From an uncultured Clostridia bacterium (GTDB taxonomy: Bacteria > Bacillota > Clostridia > Lachnospirales > CAG-274), in assembly GCA_947627855.1 (NCBI GenBank), contig CANQXR010000008.1:1-64000 (forward strand): a stretch of 64,000 bases of DNA, in the 5' to 3' direction. The number at the start of each line of letters is the position of its first letter. Position 1 is the first letter of the stretch. Of this stretch, positions 15,663-24,399 are shown piece after piece. The position numbers and the translations under genes were made by a program. The notes under the pieces were generated by a model that worked only from the letters and a program-made list of their open reading frames with translations, ran no database searches and was not told the DNA's origin.

Positions 15663-16715
15663 ATGAAAAATTGTCCGCTCGAAGTTAGGAAAATTATGGA
15701 AAAGCTTCTTGATTATATGAAAGAAAGAAGTCTGTTCAATAAGCATGAATATGGAAATTATGACTCCGAAAAGAAAGAGCTCGTTTTGTGTTTTAAGGTC
15801 GTTTCGACAAAGACTGTTGTCTCGGGCTTGTCTGATGGAGATTCTGTCATAATAAAAAATAAAGACGGCTATATTTCGGTATTTACCAAAGATGGACAAG
15901 CAGTCGGCAAATTTGCAGCACCGAAAGCTCTGAATAAGCTTGAGGATATGGAAGCTATAAATATAGAAAACAACGGAAAAATAACTTTTATAGATTCTCC
16001 TCCAAATAAGAGAGCCAGTGTTTATGTTGAATTAAAAATTCATATTACAGAACTAAATGAAGGTAATAGCGGAGATCCCTCGGAAAATAGCTGTTTGATC
16101 TGCTTTTTAAGCGGCGACCATACAAGATGGGTTCAGGAGCTTTATGTAATGAAGTGCAATATACCCATGAAAGAAGCAAAGGCTTTGTTTGAGCTTTACA
16201 ACAGGTATATTAATGAATATGCCGATGTTGATGAATTAAGTTACTCAGAGCTTAGCTACGCAGGACTTGACTTTCTTGCTGATGAAATCATAGATTCCAG
16301 AAAGAAACTCAAGAGCGAAATGAAGGAAGGGCTTGATTATTCGAAACCTAAAATGTCCGGCGGTTATTTTAGTTTCGGCAAGTATGTGTTAAAAATGGCT
16401 CAGAAAGAGCCTGAGCGTTACGGAGAGCTTGAATACCTTATACCTAAAAAAGGAGCCAGTGAATACCATTTCCTACAGGATGTTTTTTTTGCTTACGAAG
16501 CAGAAAGAGAAGAATACTATTGGTGTGATATGATAAGAGCCAGTAAGTCAGAGTGGGAAATGGCGGTAGGAGGCGGTCTTTACCACTGTTATGAAATAAT
16601 GGAGCTTTATCCCATCGACAAGCCTCTTCCTTTTGACCTGTCAGACAAATATATAAACTCAATTTTCGGTTTTAATGAATTTGAAGCATTTGCAGATTTA
16701 TCACAAGGCTGCTGA
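15663..16715 (+). CDS. Hypothetical protein, possibly DUF3878-like
   Basis: 350 residues, soluble, no signal peptide. AAGGAGGAATTTTA precedes the ATG. The N-terminal ~120 residues look like a beta-rich domain (IIKNKDGYISVFTKDG); the rest is helical and acidic with several Tyr/Trp (EREEYYWCDMIRASKSEW). The overall look and length fit the uncharacterised DUF3878 family of Firmicutes, which is a tentative call. It is divergent from the small winged-helix-like gene, and both promoters carry the same operator, so the pair is likely co-regulated. Confidence 0.55.
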   Translation: MKNCPLEVRKIMEKLLDYMKERSLFNKHEYGNYDSEKKELVLCFKVVSTKTVVSGLSDGDSVIIKNKDGYISVFTKDGQAVGKFAAPKALNKLEDMEAINIENNGKITFIDSPPNKRASVYVELKIHITELNEGNSGDPSENSCLICFLSGDHTRWVQELYVMKCNIPMKEAKALFELYNRYINEYADVDELSYSELSYAGLDFLADEIIDSRKKLKSEMKEGLDYSKPKMSGGYFSFGKYVLKMAQKEPERYGELEYLIPKKGASEYHFLQDVFFAYEAEREEYYWCDMIRASKSEWEMAVGGGLYHCYEIMELYPIDKPLPFDLSDKYINSIFGFNEFEAFADLSQGC

Positions 16716-16720
16716 TATAA

Positions 16721-16755
16721 AAAGGCGGAGCTGATTAACGGCTCCGCCTTTTTTC
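16721..16755. terminator. Strong convergent terminator
   Basis: AAAGGCGGAGC pairs with GCTCCGCCTTT around a 9-nt loop, followed by T6. It is flanked by A and T runs, so it can serve both the 350-residue gene and the helicase gene. Confidence 0.85.
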
Positions 16756-19570
16756 AGAAGGAGTTTTTGCATACATACTTCATAGCGCAGTATTCGCAGG
16801 CGAAGCTGTGTTTTGCTTTTTCTTCGAAATCCTTATTTTCTATTTTTTTAATTGTTTCTGTAATTTCCTCAAGCATACCTTCCACATCTTCCCGTTTCCG
16901 CTCCAGCTTTATATAGGGATTTTCACTGCTGCTTGTGTAACAGAGGTACATACTGCCTACTTTTATACCAAACTGTCTTTCCACAAGGTAAGAATATATT
17001 TCGAGCTGACGGCGGTAGTGGGATATTCTTTCGGGATTTCTGCTTAAGTCGGGCTTAGGACCTGTTTTGTAGTCTATTATTTTAAGGCTGTCTCCGTCCC
17101 TTTCTATCAGATCCACAATTCCCTGAAGTATAAAGTCCTTGTGGACAAGTCGGATTTCCTCCTCAGACTTCCACACCTTTCCAAATGTCGCCTTATTGCC
17201 TCTGTAATATCTTATAACCTGAGAAAGGGCGTTTTCATACTCCTCCTCTGAAAGAATGCAGCCTGTTTCCCGTCTGACAGTCTCATAATTCAGTCTGAAC
17301 TGCTCCTTTATTTCTGTTTCGTTTACGTCCCTGCCCTCTATTATACGTTTATTCATATTTTCAAATGAAGCGTGTATGAGAGAGCCTACAGAGGTGTGGT
17401 GTATTCTTCTGCGGGCAAAACCAAGCTCTTTGAAATATTTATACTGGGTGGGGCAGTCCTCGTATACGGCAATGTGGGAGGTGAAGGAATATACCCTTTT
17501 GAAGCTTTTGCTTTCTACATCGGCGAAAGGTTTTTTCACACTGTATTGTGATGTATGAGGCAGTCTCTCCCTGTATGTTTCAAAATACTTGCTTTTGCTG
17601 CTTCTGAATGAGAGAACAAGCAGATTTTTGGCTCTCGAAAATGCCGTGTAATAGAGTCTCCAGAAGTCAAAATATTTTATATCCGCAAGAGGCTCGTAAG
17701 GGGTGCGCCCCATATAGTTTTCCACTGACTGCATAAGCAAATTTGTCTGTTTTTTTGGTTTGCTGTTCATAGAGCCTACAATAACCACAGGGAATTCAAG
17801 TCCCTTTGACTGATGGATCGTCATAAACGAAATACAGCCGTTGGGGGCAAACTCCGCGGCGTCCTCATATTCGCCTATTCCATCGATGTAGAGATATTTT
17901 ATATATACATTGAAAAGCTCACATGCCATAGCCGTTTTATTTTTTCCGCTTATGTCATACATATTATGAAGTCTTGAAAAGTCTGAAAGTATAACGGAAA
18001 AGGTCGCCAGATTTCTTGCCGCCCTGAGCCTTACAGCGTTTTCTTTCATACTTATATCAATATATTTTCTGAATGGCATAAAGGCTATTAATCTGTAAAA
18101 TATGCCGGAAAGATCGGTTCCGCTTTCTTCCTTAAGCTCCTTTATCTCTGTTGCCGTATTCTGTATGTAAGCCGCCAGCTCAGGACTTGTTTTTATTATT
18201 TCTTCCGAAGCCTTTATACACACTTTATAATAATTACGAAGCTCTGAGGATATGGCATATTCATTTTTCTTAAGCCCTACGGCGTAGGACAGGAAACATC
18301 TTATCAGACAGCCTATGATCTGCTTTATTTCATCTCTTTCAAAAAACATCTCTGAGCGCGGCGAATATACGGGTATGCCTTTTTCTTCAAGAAAATTGGC
18401 AAGCCCCTTAGCTTCACTTCCCTTTACGGATTTAAAAAGCAAAACCACTTGATTATAGTCGGTTATGGCTCCGTTTTCCTTAAGATAGTTTATAAGCTCA
18501 AAAATATCCTTATGTTCGCTCTCCTCAGTTCCTCCGCAGGCAAAAACAGCCTTTTCGTTTGTTACATTATCACTTGCGGCCGTAATATTCTTGGAAAAAC
18601 GATATTTATCCCAATTAAAAAGATTTATTCCGTCTGCATTTTCCATCCACCTGCTGTAATGTCTTATAATGTCAGGCTCTGAGCGGTAATTTCTGTTGAG
18701 GTGAATTATACGGCATTTATCCTTTTCAAATTTTGAAGGAAATTCGAGTATATTTCTTATTGTTGCCCCTCTGAACCTGTACATACCCTGATCGTCATCG
18801 CCTACTACGCACAGATTTTTTCTTGCTCCTGCCAGTCTGTCCAAAAGCTGTTCCTGTATGTGGTTTGTATCCTGATATTCGTCTGCCATTATATATTTTA
18901 TGCGGTCGTTAAGCTCCCTTAATATTTCAGGATTATTATCAAGCATTTCAAGAGTCATTGTCTGGATCGCCGAAAAATCCATAAGTCCCGCCCTTTTAAA
19001 CATCTCTCTGTATTTTGAGACTATTTTCCCGAGAAACCTGACGTCCTCATCGGGGCATTCCTCCAGCGCCCTTATATCGGTTCGCTCCTCCATAACATTA
19101 TTTACATATTTGCAGATTTCCTGTGCCTGTTCCCAGTCGGAGGAGCCTGTAATAAGCCTTTTGTAATCTTTGAAGGTGCGGAAGGAGTCTATATTTCTGC
19201 ATACGAAATAGACCTGTCTGAAGGAGTCTGCAATTTCACAGTCCTCGGCGGCCTTGCTGTCAAACTCTTTCAGAATGCGCAGACAGACCGAATGAAAGGT
19301 GCCTATATACATATCATGTATGTTTATGTCTGCTTCCATATCAATAAATTCATTTGCTATTCTTGTGATAAGCTCTTTTGCCGCCTTTTCCGTAAAAGTA
19401 ACAACCATTATTTCCTCAGGCTTTACTCTCTTTTCCTTTACGAGATAAGCTATCCTTTTTACGATTGTAAAGGTTTTTCCTGTTCCCGGTCCTGCAATAA
19501 CAAGCACAGGACCTTCACAATTCAGAACAACCTGCTTTTGCTCCTCATTTATAATTCCAAAATCAAACAT
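16754..19570 (-). CDS. UvrD/PcrA-type helicase with C-terminal Fe-S PD-(D/E)XK nuclease
   Basis: 938 residues. Walker A GPGTGKT (27-33), MADEYQDTN (motif II) and SFMTIHQSKGLEFPVVIVG (motif V) identify a superfamily 1A helicase. The C-terminal ~230 residues carry a RecB-like nuclease with IVDLIERDGDSLKIIDYKTG (Asp and D-Y-K motif). A Cys in EDCPTQYKYF plus the final CEYCAMKYVC suggest a 4Fe-4S cluster, as in AddB and Cas4 nucleases. ATG 19570 with GGGGG upstream is preferred over the GTG at 19582. It probably processes DNA ends in repair or recombination. It stands alone. Confidence 0.85.
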   Translation of the reverse strand: MFDFGIINEEQKQVVLNCEGPVLVIAGPGTGKTFTIVKRIAYLVKEKRVKPEEIMVVTFTEKAAKELITRIANEFIDMEADINIHDMYIGTFHSVCLRILKEFDSKAAEDCEIADSFRQVYFVCRNIDSFRTFKDYKRLITGSSDWEQAQEICKYVNNVMEERTDIRALEECPDEDVRFLGKIVSKYREMFKRAGLMDFSAIQTMTLEMLDNNPEILRELNDRIKYIMADEYQDTNHIQEQLLDRLAGARKNLCVVGDDDQGMYRFRGATIRNILEFPSKFEKDKCRIIHLNRNYRSEPDIIRHYSRWMENADGINLFNWDKYRFSKNITAASDNVTNEKAVFACGGTEESEHKDIFELINYLKENGAITDYNQVVLLFKSVKGSEAKGLANFLEEKGIPVYSPRSEMFFERDEIKQIIGCLIRCFLSYAVGLKKNEYAISSELRNYYKVCIKASEEIIKTSPELAAYIQNTATEIKELKEESGTDLSGIFYRLIAFMPFRKYIDISMKENAVRLRAARNLATFSVILSDFSRLHNMYDISGKNKTAMACELFNVYIKYLYIDGIGEYEDAAEFAPNGCISFMTIHQSKGLEFPVVIVGSMNSKPKKQTNLLMQSVENYMGRTPYEPLADIKYFDFWRLYYTAFSRAKNLLVLSFRSSKSKYFETYRERLPHTSQYSVKKPFADVESKSFKRVYSFTSHIAVYEDCPTQYKYFKELGFARRRIHHTSVGSLIHASFENMNKRIIEGRDVNETEIKEQFRLNYETVRRETGCILSEEEYENALSQVIRYYRGNKATFGKVWKSEEEIRLVHKDFILQGIVDLIERDGDSLKIIDYKTGPKPDLSRNPERISHYRRQLEIYSYLVERQFGIKVGSMYLCYTSSSENPYIKLERKREDVEGMLEEITETIKKIENKDFEEKAKHSFACEYCAMKYVCKNSF

Positions 19571-19582
19571 ATTTTCCCCCAC

Positions 19583-19870
19583 AAATTCACACTAAACAAT
19601 TGAAGTTCACTTAATTATATCAGAATGAACCAATATCTTCAACATCAATTGACATAAAACAACACAGGAAATTGCAGCTTTAAAATATTGATCTGATTAA
19701 AAAATTTGCATATCCTTTGATGCTCCGGCAGGCTCCGCAGTTTCTTTAACCGACCCATTCCCGCATAAATTCTGAAAAAAATATTTCTCAGAACATAAAA
19801 TCGGGAAGCAAGTTACTGCTGCCTCAGAAATGATTTGAACTTACTTCCCGATCAATTAATAAATTTAGCT
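19583..19870. terminator. Gap with a hairpin that ends the signalling island transcript
   Basis: 19800-19852 forms a long stem (ATCGGGAAG-AAGTT with AACTT-CTTCCCGAT, one mismatch). On the minus strand it is followed by a modest T tract, so it could terminate the kinase operon. The rest of the gap holds no gene. Confidence 0.5.
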
Positions 19871-22732
19871 TTATTCAGCGTAGACCTCTGCTCCGTAATC
19901 GCCATTGTTGCTGCTGTCAACTTCACCGGAGACAGCGTCGCCTCCATCGGCAGGAACTTCAACTTCTTCAACATCTTCCTGCGGAGGTTCTTCCGGAGGC
20001 GGCTCAGGTTCTTCTATGTGCGATGGCGCATATATTATCGATATCCTACATGAATCGGATTCTCCTGTAGGCGATGTGGCTGTAATTACCGCCGTACCCT
20101 CATAGTCATAATTGGCCGTAATATATGCTTCATTGCCGTTTACCGATATCGAAACCAAAGGACCGTCTGTTTCCCAGCTTACGTTGGCATCACAGCTCGC
20201 CCTGACTACCGTAGATTCTCCGCCTGAAAGGCTCGATCTGTCAGATGAAACACTGACGGGATGCCTTATTTCCGGCTCTTCCCGTCCAACTTCGATCTCC
20301 ACATCAGGGTCATCAGGCATAACGGGAACATCCAAACTTTCAACTTCAATTATACACTCGTCTATAAGTCCGTTAATTGTGCTTGCAGTAACTACAAACC
20401 TGCCCTCTCTGTAGCAGTCAAGGGTTATTGTCCTTGTGTCGGAGGATATGCTCTTGCCTATAGAGCCATTTACACTCCACGATACTCTTGTATTGTCCGC
20501 AAACTCAGGATATACGTCAGCCGCTATGGTTACTTTGTCCCCCGGTTCTACATCTATTCTTGACTTGCTCAGAGTGATCCTTTCCGGCTCTATAACCTTT
20601 CTTTCCTCTTCTTCCTTTGGTTGAGTTATTCCTATCGGTGGTTGAGGTTCTGCCTCCTTTTTAGGCGGAAGAATATAGTCATGCTCAGATGGTGTGGGTG
20701 TGGGCGCAGGAGTAGGAGTGGGCTTAGGCTGCTCAGGCTTGCGTCCATTGCTTATTACGATGCTTACGCCTGAGTTTACAGAAACTGTTTTTCCTGCTGC
20801 CGGACTCTGAGATATTACCAATCCCTGCTTCACACTGTCGCTATACTCATAAGAAATTCCGCCCACGCTAAGACCTGCGGCCAGAATTTCTGATTTTGCA
20901 GCGCTTTCGCTGCTGTATTTTACATTGGGCACAGTTGCTTTTGTAGATTTTTTACCCTTACTTACTACAAAATTAATTCTTGTGCCTTCGTTTACCTCAG
21001 TGTTTATGGGATTCTGGCTTATAATAACACCCTTATCATATTTATCGCTGTATTCCTCCTTTACATAGCCTACAGCAAGCTTGCTCTTTGTTATACTTCC
21101 TGTAACAGAGGAGTATTTTTTGCCTACCCAGCTTGGAACCTTAACCTTATTTGTCTTGTCTATGACATAATTTTCTCCCGTAGAAACGTAGACAATAACG
21201 TTGGAGGACAGCTTGAATTCCTCATTTTCGCCGACCTCTTTGCCGTCAATTTCAATTTTTTCGATACTGCCCTTAATAAGCTTGTTTTCTGTTCCCTCAA
21301 CGCTGTTTACGTTGTAAAATCCCAGAACATCAAGCTCTGCTGCCACCTCGGTAAGGCTTCTTCCCTTGAATAAACCAAGGGAGGCGGTCTTTGCGCCCTT
21401 GCTCACTACAAGCATAATGTCCTTTTCGCCGGCTTTTTCTGCAGTGTTTACAGGCGTCTGTGCCACAACATAGTCTGCGTCTACCGTGTCACTGTAATAG
21501 GACTCTCCCATAGTCACCTCAAAACCATCTTTATCCAGAAGTTCTATGGCATATACATCCTTCTGACCGACTACATTTCTTACAATTGCATATCCATCGG
21601 GCAGCTTTGCCTGCTGCTTTATTACCTCTCCCCAATAATTAAGGTCTATAACCTTAAGCTTTATAAGGGCAAGAAAAACAACAACTATAAGTACGCTGAC
21701 TGAAACAAGGGGAGCCACGAATTTATACATCTTGCCCGTGTCGGTGTAAAGATTTCTCTCCTTTTTTCTTGTTACCTTTTTTCCTCCCAGAGCGTCAAGA
21801 AATTCCTGAGCATTGGCGGTTCTGTTTTCGGGGAGAATATTAAGAGCGTTAAGGAGGGCAATTTCATCATTCTTAGGCATCTGTACCCCTAATTTTGAAG
21901 GCGGCACAAGGTTGTCCCCTGTTCTTCTCTCCATAGCTTCGGGCGGTGTAATGCCCGTAATCAGCTTATAGAAAGTTGCGGCAAGGGCATATATGTCTGT
22001 CCACGGACCCTGATTGCCGTGGCTCCTGTACTGTTCTTCGGGGGCATATCCCGGCTTGAGAATTACGGAAAGGCTCTTTGAATGGGTCGTGGTTGCATAT
22101 CTTGCCGCACCAAAGTCCAGAAGCTTAAATTCTCCGCTGTCTGTAATAAATATGTTGTCAGGGGCTATGTCCCTGTGGATTATGCCGTCCTTATGTACTT
22201 CCTTAAGTATATAAAGCATTTCGACAATAATTTCCTTTGCTGTCGGATAGTCAAGAAATTTGTTTGCTTTGAGCATATCCTTAAGGGAAATACCCGAAAG
22301 AAATTCCATAACTATATATCCTGTGTTGTTTGTTATGAAGGTATCATAAATATCGACAATTCCCTTTATGCCATTGAATTTTGCCAGTCGCTGTGCTTCA
22401 TCTATAAAGCTTTTAAGACCGCTGGAAAACTGTTCTCCGGCTTCTCCTTTATAAATGGTAAGATTCTGGTCGCCATAGGCACGGGTTGCAAAATCACTGG
22501 GGAAATATTCCTTTACAGCCACCTTTCTTTCAAGCTGCAGGTCCCAGCCTATGTAGGTTATGCCAAAGCCGCCCTGACCTACACAGCAGCCTATCATATA
22601 TCTGCCTTCAAGTATGGAGCCGGGCACAATATGATAAAGCTCGGACGGCTTCTGATTATTGTCATAGCCGCAGTGAGGACACTTGCCCTGTTCCCCATCG
22701 TATTCCTTCATACATTTAAAACATCTTTCCAT
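19871..22732 (-). CDS. Transmembrane Ser/Thr kinase with PASTA and Ig-like domains
   Basis: 953 residues. Zinc ribbon (CFKCM...CPHCG, 4-18); kinase domain ~35-310 with GQGGFG, VAVKEYFPSD (catalytic Lys), HRDIAPDN and LLDFGAARY. One membrane helix (~335-358) is followed by about four PASTA-like repeats, a Pro-rich linker and two Ig-like domains, then an acidic tail. PASTA domains bind peptidoglycan or muropeptides in PknB/PrkC, so this is probably a wall-sensing kinase. The Ig additions are unusual. ATG 22732 with GAGGTG upstream is preferred over the in-frame ATG at 22756. It is the last gene of the island. The catalytic loop has Ala instead of Lys after HRDI. Confidence 0.9.
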   Translation of the reverse strand: MERCFKCMKEYDGEQGKCPHCGYDNNQKPSELYHIVPGSILEGRYMIGCCVGQGGFGITYIGWDLQLERKVAVKEYFPSDFATRAYGDQNLTIYKGEAGEQFSSGLKSFIDEAQRLAKFNGIKGIVDIYDTFITNNTGYIVMEFLSGISLKDMLKANKFLDYPTAKEIIVEMLYILKEVHKDGIIHRDIAPDNIFITDSGEFKLLDFGAARYATTTHSKSLSVILKPGYAPEEQYRSHGNQGPWTDIYALAATFYKLITGITPPEAMERRTGDNLVPPSKLGVQMPKNDEIALLNALNILPENRTANAQEFLDALGGKKVTRKKERNLYTDTGKMYKFVAPLVSVSVLIVVVFLALIKLKVIDLNYWGEVIKQQAKLPDGYAIVRNVVGQKDVYAIELLDKDGFEVTMGESYYSDTVDADYVVAQTPVNTAEKAGEKDIMLVVSKGAKTASLGLFKGRSLTEVAAELDVLGFYNVNSVEGTENKLIKGSIEKIEIDGKEVGENEEFKLSSNVIVYVSTGENYVIDKTNKVKVPSWVGKKYSSVTGSITKSKLAVGYVKEEYSDKYDKGVIISQNPINTEVNEGTRINFVVSKGKKSTKATVPNVKYSSESAAKSEILAAGLSVGGISYEYSDSVKQGLVISQSPAAGKTVSVNSGVSIVISNGRKPEQPKPTPTPAPTPTPSEHDYILPPKKEAEPQPPIGITQPKEEEERKVIEPERITLSKSRIDVEPGDKVTIAADVYPEFADNTRVSWSVNGSIGKSISSDTRTITLDCYREGRFVVTASTINGLIDECIIEVESLDVPVMPDDPDVEIEVGREEPEIRHPVSVSSDRSSLSGGESTVVRASCDANVSWETDGPLVSISVNGNEAYITANYDYEGTAVITATSPTGESDSCRISIIYAPSHIEEPEPPPEEPPQEDVEEVEVPADGGDAVSGEVDSSNNGDYGAEVYAE

Positions 22733-22780
22733 AGTTTCACCTCTTTGTGTACACAATTAAAACCAAAGCTCTTTACAATA

Positions 22781-24382
22781 TCAGTGAATAGGAGTGTCAT
22801 ACAACTCCGGAGGTGCCGGAGGCTCCCATTCAGGGGGCGGCGCAGGCTCACTCTCTTTTTCTTCTGACGGATCGGAATTTTGCGGCGCAGGCGTGTCTGC
22901 TGCAGTTTCTCCGGCATTGGCTGTCGCCTTGGGGGCAGCAGCCATAACTTCACCGGCAGGCTCTGTTTTTATATCTGATGAAGTCTTGTCTGAGCCGCTG
23001 TTGTTTGTGCTGCCTGCCGTGATATCCGTCTTGGGCTTGGCGCCGGTGTTGTTATTATTTGAATTTCCGGAATTATGATTTGTATTGGTTTTAGTCTTTT
23101 CCGCATTATTTGCATTTTCAGCAGATGCAGATTTCTGAGTAGCTTTCTCCGTTGAAGTCCGGCTTACTGTGGTTGTTTCAGTGGACGAAGTGCTTTCGGT
23201 GGAGGTTTCTTCATCAGCAGTGGTAGTCTGAGCTGCGGTAGTAGTCTCCTGTATTACGGTTGTCTGTGTTGTATTTTCCGTCACCACAGTGTCATTTTGC
23301 CCCTTGTTTATATAAAGAGCAGCCGCCGCAATAATCGACAATATACATATACCGAAGGTCGTCGCCAAAAGTACGGGAACAGCCTTTGTAAAGTCCGCCT
23401 TGTTTTCATTTCCCTTTCTCTTTGTGTTTTTGTTTTTAAGAGCGCCAAGAAACTCCCCCGCATCTTCATATCTGTCTTTGGGGCTTAGGTTCATAGCGTT
23501 CATAACGGCATTGTCAAAGCCTCTGTCGACCTTAATGCCCAGACCTCTTATGCTTATATTTTTCTTTCCGCTGCGGCGCTGGAGTACGGGGTAAGGATTT
23601 ACGCCTGTAATAAGCTTATAGCAAAGACAGCCCATGGAATACACATCGGAGCTTTTCGTGAGCACGCCGTTGCTGTCGATTGCTTCGGGAGGTGAATATA
23701 TGGGATTGTATATTTTAAGGTTTGCGGCATTTGTAAGGGCGCTGACTCCAAAATCTATAAACTTGAAGCCCCCATCCTCAGTAACAGCAATATGCTCAGG
23801 CGATATATTTCCGAGAACGATTCCGCTGCTGTGTATAGCTGCCAGTGTTTTTACAAGGTTTTTCGCAATAACACGGGAGAACTTTTCGTCATACTGACCG
23901 TTTTCGTTCAGTTCTTTTCCCAACGTGGAGTATTCTTCATACCGGCACACAGTATAGCAGGTGTTGTTGTCTACAAAGCAGTCTGTTATTCTTTCAATAC
24001 CTACTTTGCCCTCTTTGGTATCCGACAGTTTTTTCAGCGCCTCTATTTCGTTGATATACTCCCTTAGCCCGTTTCCGAAAAGGTTTGTTTTGAGATTCGT
24101 CTGAAACTGTATAAGATTGCTCTCTTTGCTTCTTAAAACGATCCCTTTTGGATAAAATTCATATATGAAAACCTTTTTGTCTTTCTTCAGGTCGAAGCCT
24201 ATATACTTTATATTTACATTGTCCTCATTTACAGCCTTGCCTACAATATATCTGTCAACAAGCTTTGTTTCCGTGCGGAGATGATATCTCTTTTCCGCCG
24301 GAGTTGAACTGAATGTGCCGCAATAAGGACATATTTTAAGATCATCTGCATATTCTCTCATACAGCCGGTACATCTTATCAT
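22781..24382 (-). CDS. Membrane-anchored pseudokinase
   Basis: 533 residues: zinc ribbon (CTGCM...CPYCG), kinase-like fold ~40-320, membrane helix ~340-365, then a Thr/Ser/Asn-rich low-complexity exterior. Key residues are missing. No glycine-rich loop is present, Tyr74 (VFIYEFYP) replaces the ATP-binding Lys, and LGNISPEH replaces HRD-x-x-P-x-N, so the catalytic Asp is Asn192. The DFG motif (210-212) and the SPPEA activation-segment end remain. The frame is intact and in operon with active kinases, so a scaffold or allosteric role is likely. The starting ATG has GAGGTTATTT upstream. Confidence 0.85.
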   Translation of the reverse strand: MIRCTGCMREYADDLKICPYCGTFSSTPAEKRYHLRTETKLVDRYIVGKAVNEDNVNIKYIGFDLKKDKKVFIYEFYPKGIVLRSKESNLIQFQTNLKTNLFGNGLREYINEIEALKKLSDTKEGKVGIERITDCFVDNNTCYTVCRYEEYSTLGKELNENGQYDEKFSRVIAKNLVKTLAAIHSSGIVLGNISPEHIAVTEDGGFKFIDFGVSALTNAANLKIYNPIYSPPEAIDSNGVLTKSSDVYSMGCLCYKLITGVNPYPVLQRRSGKKNISIRGLGIKVDRGFDNAVMNAMNLSPKDRYEDAGEFLGALKNKNTKRKGNENKADFTKAVPVLLATTFGICILSIIAAAALYINKGQNDTVVTENTTQTTVIQETTTAAQTTTADEETSTESTSSTETTTVSRTSTEKATQKSASAENANNAEKTKTNTNHNSGNSNNNNTGAKPKTDITAGSTNNSGSDKTSSDIKTEPAGEVMAAAPKATANAGETAADTPAPQNSDPSEEKESEPAPPPEWEPPAPPELYDTPIH

Positions 24383-24399
24383 AAATAACCTCCAGTCAT

